Positions 57,637-60,138 of a stretch of DNA of 60,138 nucleotides are shown in pieces. The DNA comes from a virus, in the IMG/VR virus record IMGVR_UViG_3300017613_000838, positions 1-60,138 of that record, one strand, 5' to 3'. The notes beneath the pieces are model-generated. The model was not told where the DNA came from, searched no databases, and was given only the letters and a program-made list of their open reading frames with translations. Position numbers and translations under genes: made by a program. Positions within the stretch are counted from its first letter, which is position 1; every line of letters begins with the position of its first letter.

Positions 57637-57858
57637 CTAGGCCCACGTTGGTACTATGGGGCCCTCTCTTAGTATATCCGATTGTTTCTTCATACGATAC
57701 CAGTCCAGTTCACATCTAACGTGCCACCAATCTATAGTAGTCCAATTCTGAAAGAACTCCTCTGGTTCCATACCATGACAATTGGTACAGTGTTGTAGGG
57801 TACCATTAGCATGTAGCCACCAGTACCCATGATCTACTTCGCCTCTATACTGACTCAA
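57637..57858 (-). CDS. 73-residue Trp/Cys-rich protein
   Basis: LQHCTNCHGMEP forms a CxxCH motif like that of c-type cytochromes or zinc sites. Many Trp residues (GYWWLHA, TIDWWHVRCELDWY). No signal peptide, so haem binding is doubtful. Function unknown. Confidence 0.55.
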   Translation of the reverse strand: MSQYRGEVDHGYWWLHANGTLQHCTNCHGMEPEEFFQNWTTIDWWHVRCELDWYRMKKQSDILREGPIVPTWA

Positions 57859-57879
57859 GATAAACCTCCTTTATACTAG

Positions 57880-58173
57880 TTATTTCCAAGACTTAGATAG
57901 TAGTAGTATAGTAATACCTGTACATACTATTAGCGGTACTCCTATAGTGTAGTATGGAGATACTGCTATTAGGCTCCACCACCATCCCATTAGTGTTTCC
58001 CATGTTTCACCTTCCTCTACCTTACTCATCATAAAGCTCAGTACTGTCATGAACACCGACACTAACACAAACAAACCAGGTATACTTAGAAACCCTATTA
58101 GTCTTATGTTAGCACCTTCACTAGTTGGTTGTATTGCTGCAGATTGTCTATTGATATTATCACAACTATTCAT
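57880..58173 (-). CDS. Two-TM membrane protein
   Basis: 97 residues with two transmembrane helices (FLSIPGLFVLVSVFMTVLSF and YTIGVPLIVCTGITILLL) and a short charged loop. The start overlaps the stop of the next frame in ATGA. Likely a small membrane effector; function unknown. Confidence 0.6.
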   Translation of the reverse strand: MNSCDNINRQSAAIQPTSEGANIRLIGFLSIPGLFVLVSVFMTVLSFMMSKVEEGETWETLMGWWWSLIAVSPYYTIGVPLIVCTGITILLLSKSWK

Positions 58174-58340
58174 TTTTTATACCTTTTATTAAGATCACCT
58201 AGTGTTTGTAAAACTTTCTGTCTCAATGTGCCCGACCAAAATATCCATAATACAAGGATGGGCAACACTATGCTACATAATACTACTATACTATCTATGC
58301 TAACATACTGATATAGTATAGTATATATATAGTTATACAT
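58170..58340 (-). CDS. 56-residue membrane peptide
   Basis: A short frame whose ATG overlaps the upstream stop (TAATG) and whose stop overlaps the next ATG (ATGA). It has one hydrophobic helix (SIVVLCSIVLPILVLWIFW) and a basic C-terminal tail. The chain of overlaps supports it as a real gene. Confidence 0.55.
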   Translation of the reverse strand: MYNYIYTILYQYVSIDSIVVLCSIVLPILVLWIFWSGTLRQKVLQTLGDLNKRYKK

Positions 58341-58480
58341 TACCATACTCTGTTTGCTATTGTACTTAGTTCATCTACAATTTCTGGTAGATACCTTCCT
58401 AAATACATTGCAATTACAAATAGTTCTCCTATTATTATACTAAACAATCCTACTAAAACTGCCCATTTCTTATTATCCAT
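58340..58480 (-). CDS. 46-residue membrane peptide
   Basis: Starts at an ATG with AGGAGAAGGATA in front and overlapping the upstream stop (TAATG); ends overlapping the next ATG. One hydrophobic helix (WAVLVGLFSIIIGELFVIAM). Part of a three-gene chain of small membrane proteins. Confidence 0.55.
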   Translation of the reverse strand: MDNKKWAVLVGLFSIIIGELFVIAMYLGRYLPEIVDELSTIANRVW

Positions 58481-58638
58481 TATCCTTCTCCTAACCAATT
58501 CTTAGTACTATAGTATATATACTTTATTATAGCTATAAAACGTTCCCATAGCGTAGAGGTATGATTGAACTCTATACCTGTGCTATTCGTCCTTAGCACC
58601 CATTTACCATTATAAAATAACTCATTACCTGGTTCCAT
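58480..58638 (-). CDS. 52-residue protein heading the small-gene chain
   Basis: Starts with AGGAGTGTATT-ATG and ends overlapping the next ATG (TAATG). A partly hydrophobic C-terminus (RFIAIIKYIYYSTKNW) may be amphipathic. First of three stacked short genes, all in different frames. Confidence 0.55.
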   Translation of the reverse strand: MEPGNELFYNGKWVLRTNSTGIEFNHTSTLWERFIAIIKYIYYSTKNWLGEG

Positions 58639-58667
58639 AATACACTCCTATATACTATTATACAATG

Positions 58668-58859
58668 CTATTTCTCCCACTTGGGTTTGAAAAACGTAAA
58701 CCAATTACATAGTCTACAATGCCACATCAATCCATAAGGGTACTCAAAGAACTTCATACGCTTATGGCAGTACGGACACTTAGGTGAACTAAATGTTCTA
58801 GTCCACCAGCTTACATACTTATGATCACAGTGTTTGTGTCCGCTTCCTATTGGTGCCAT
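58668..58859 (-). CDS. 63-residue zinc-finger protein
   Basis: HKHCDHKY, CPYCHKRM and HCRLCNWF form a treble-type zinc-binding pattern with about 20 residues between groups. Overlaps the next upstream gene by one base. Function unknown; may bind nucleic acid. Confidence 0.6.
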   Translation of the reverse strand: MAPIGSGHKHCDHKYVSWWTRTFSSPKCPYCHKRMKFFEYPYGLMWHCRLCNWFTFFKPKWEK

Positions 58860-59209
58860 TACGATCCATCACCTGGGTCTTTATGCCCGCCACAACAACC
58901 ACATCCTCCTGGAGGACAGTCTTCTGGTTCTGTGGAACTGATTATCTCTCCCTCTACCACGTTCTCATCGTCTTCACGTACTGCATCAGTGGCTTCTAAC
59001 ATAGTTTCCAGTCTCGCCTGTACGAACGCTCTGAATTGAGCATCGTCGAACAAGGAGGCCGTAGCCATAGCAATAAATAGATTCTGATGTGCCTCAAAAT
59101 CCACTTGCTCAGAATCTGCCATCTTAGGCAGTACCAGTTCTGTAGACATGTCTTGGTGAAACAAAATTGCTGCACTTGTAGCTTCTAAATCAAAAGTTGT
59201 TTTATCCAT
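58859..59209 (-). CDS. Unknown protein with Cys-rich tail
   Basis: 116 residues. The C-terminus holds CPPGGCGCCGGHKDPGDG, a Cys/Gly-rich tail that may bind a metal. The N-terminal part is helical (FIAMATASLFDDAQFRAFVQ). AAGGAGCCTATTA-ATG gives a clear start. Function unknown. Confidence 0.6.
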   Translation of the reverse strand: MDKTTFDLEATSAAILFHQDMSTELVLPKMADSEQVDFEAHQNLFIAMATASLFDDAQFRAFVQARLETMLEATDAVREDDENVVEGEIISSTEPEDCPPGGCGCCGGHKDPGDGS

Positions 59210-59516
59210 TAATAGGCTCCTTAGGGTGCTGGAAGTCCATTTTATCTTCCCACCCCTGTAAATAGTTTAACATCTCGGCTTCATCATACTCCAGAACATC
59301 GAGAGGGCACTCTTCAAGCTCCTCCAGAGGTTTCGCAGTACCAAAATGATCACTCAAGTCCCAATGTATCTCAGGGAACGTGTACACAGCTCTGAATTTG
59401 GTTCTGTGGAGTACGAATTCGCCTTTGTTTTCATTGTACACACCTACGCGCCCGTTCCGAGCGTGTATCTTGTAGGTATGATTGTGTTTTAGTTTGTCGA
59501 CCTTTATGTAATCCAT
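59202..59516 (-). CDS. Unknown protein, first gene after promoter
   Basis: 104 residues. Basic beta-rich N-terminus (DKLKHNHTYKIHARNGRVGV), acidic C-terminus. No domain recognised. It is the first gene downstream of the promoter at 59547 and overlaps its neighbour by 8 nt. Confidence 0.6.
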   Translation of the reverse strand: MDYIKVDKLKHNHTYKIHARNGRVGVYNENKGEFVLHRTKFRAVYTFPEIHWDLSDHFGTAKPLEELEECPLDVLEYDEAEMLNYLQGWEDKMDFQHPKEPING

Positions 59517-59546
59517 AATTCCTGTCCTTTCTGTTGTCTTGTAACC

Positions 59547-59574
59547 AATATAACCATTAATTTGGGTTTGTCAA
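59547..59574 (-). promoter_or_regulatory. Sigma70-type promoter, TTGACA-16-TATATT
   Basis: Minus-strand -35 TTGACA (59569-59574) and -10 TATATT (59547-59552), 16-base spacer containing AATTAATGGT. It heads the long right-hand operon. The set shares both hexamers and the spacer block. Confidence 0.82.
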
Positions 59575-59648
59575 GGGCAAATTTGAAAAATAATTATCCT
59601 GCCCATTTAGGTGGGTTTGTAAATAGTAGTAATATAGCATAGTGGTGT

Positions 59649-59840
59649 TTAGGTTCTGTCGTTACGTTGCCATTGGTATCTGCCCTTATCCAGGTATACC
59701 CAATTCATGTCGACTTTTCTGCATTCATTCATCTTGCCCAGTCTGTATTCCTCATCGGTAATCTCCATAACGATGTGGGTTAGGATATCCTGGAGGGGTG
59801 CTTCGCCATCGGCTTTGACAGAGATATTGATCTCTACCAT
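59649..59840 (-). CDS. Small protein at the right edge
   Basis: 63 residues from ATG 59840 with AAGGAGG at 11 bases; a longer frame would begin at TTG and is rejected. Compact alpha/beta (EINISVKADGEAPLQDILTH). Upstream lies an extended -10 TGTTATAAT at 59887-59892, a possible promoter. Function unknown. Confidence 0.55.
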   Translation of the reverse strand: MVEINISVKADGEAPLQDILTHIVMEITDEEYRLGKMNECRKVDMNWVYLDKGRYQWQRNDRT

Positions 59841-60138
59841 CGTGGTCGTACCCTCCTTCTGGCCCGCCAAAAAATATAGGCCCTTAATTATAACAGTGGT
59901 TTGTTAATTCATCATGGTCGAACATTATATTTTGAACAAAAATACCGTGTGTGGGACCCTATATATGTGTGTGTATATATGTAGTTGTATTAATTATTAT
60001 AGCCCCCACCCTCTTTATGCATTATTTTTATGCATTTTTGAGTTTTTGGGGTTTTAGTGATTTTGAGCTATTTTAGCGCTATAATGCTAAAATGGACTAA
60101 AATGACTAATAAATGCTATAATGAACATAACCTATAAT
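59841..60138. other. AT-rich intergenic region with repeats, possible divergent control region
   Basis: No useful reading frame in 298 bases. It holds a minus-strand TGTTATAAT extended -10 (59887-59892), a TG/TA microsatellite near 59967-59985, ATGCAT inverted repeats (60017-60035), and near the right edge two ctaaaatg copies (60087-60094, 60097-60104) and three plus-strand TATAAT boxes (60080, 60117, 60133). The box at 60117 has a TGC extension. A divergent promoter or an origin-like element could lie here. Confidence 0.4.

Noticed and set aside
59550-59640. 27-codon minus-strand frame downstream of the edge gene
   Set aside because: Tyr-rich, no ribosome binding site, and it overlaps the promoter; likely chance.
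1-60138. tRNA, rRNA and insertion sequences
   Set aside because: I saw no cloverleaf-like run with conserved TTCGAATC-type arm, no rRNA segment, and no transposase or terminal inverted repeats.

Overview
This window is part of a large tailed-phage (Caudoviricetes) genome. Essentially every supportable gene lies on the minus strand and reads from right to left. Genes are tightly packed, often with TAATG or ATGA stop/start overlaps, and most starts have strong GGAGG-type ribosome binding sites. A terminase, portal, prohead protease, scaffold, capsid protein and many tail-fibre-like proteins show that this is a phage. A Gram-negative host is inferred from consensus sigma70-type promoters, Sec signal peptides, a possible lipoprotein and an SbmA/BacA inner-membrane transporter. 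No DNA polymerase, helicase, baseplate, sheath or tape-measure gene is present, so the window is only a fraction of the genome. The host genus cannot be told from the sequence.

Layout in transcription order. The region from 60.1 to 45.9 kb is an accessory block of small, mostly unrecognised genes, many of them zinc-ribbon, membrane or secreted proteins. It includes a MazG-like hydrolase, a GIY-YIG protein, an SbmA/BacA-type transporter and a radical SAM protein. The region from 45.9 to 43.5 kb holds a nucleoside 2-deoxyribosyltransferase-like protein, a Qng1/DUF2419 queuosine-salvage homologue and a nucleoside diphosphate kinase. A strong terminator at 42.85 kb closes this unit. The region from 42.8 to 36.8 kb is a fibre/adhesin module with LamG-like, discoidin-like and Gly-rich proteins and a transglutaminase-like enzyme. 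A PIN-PhoH ATPase, a beta-rich virion-like protein and an AAA-type kinase follow. From 33 to 25 kb are methionine aminopeptidase, ClpP, an actin-like ATPase with a coiled-coil neighbour, an M15 endolysin, a cold-shock protein and a dNMP kinase. From 25 to 13 kb is the packaging and head module: HD protein, terminase, portal, protease, decoration proteins, scaffold and major capsid. From 13 kb to the left edge is a second fibre/virion module with shared N-terminal tags, a duplicated structural gene, collagen-like and lectin-like proteins, a YkgJ-like cysteine protein and a permuted papain-fold enzyme.

The most unusual items are these. (1) A canonical A AAA AAG slippery heptamer sits directly on the stop codon of the gene at 25045-25428. 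It is followed after 7 nt by a perfect 9-bp stem, and the -1 frame stays open for 43 codons with a twin CxxxC motif; this is a strong candidate for programmed frameshifting. (2) A Qng1-like, deoxyribosyltransferase-like and NDK gene cluster could form a salvage route for a modified deoxynucleotide. (3) The phage carries an SbmA/BacA peptide transporter. (4) Four intergenic promoters and one intragenic site share an unusual spacer motif. (5) Three palindromic repeats abut a perfect TATAAT box at 30.7 kb.

Direct sequence observations, family knowledge and inference are kept apart in each entry. No database search was possible.
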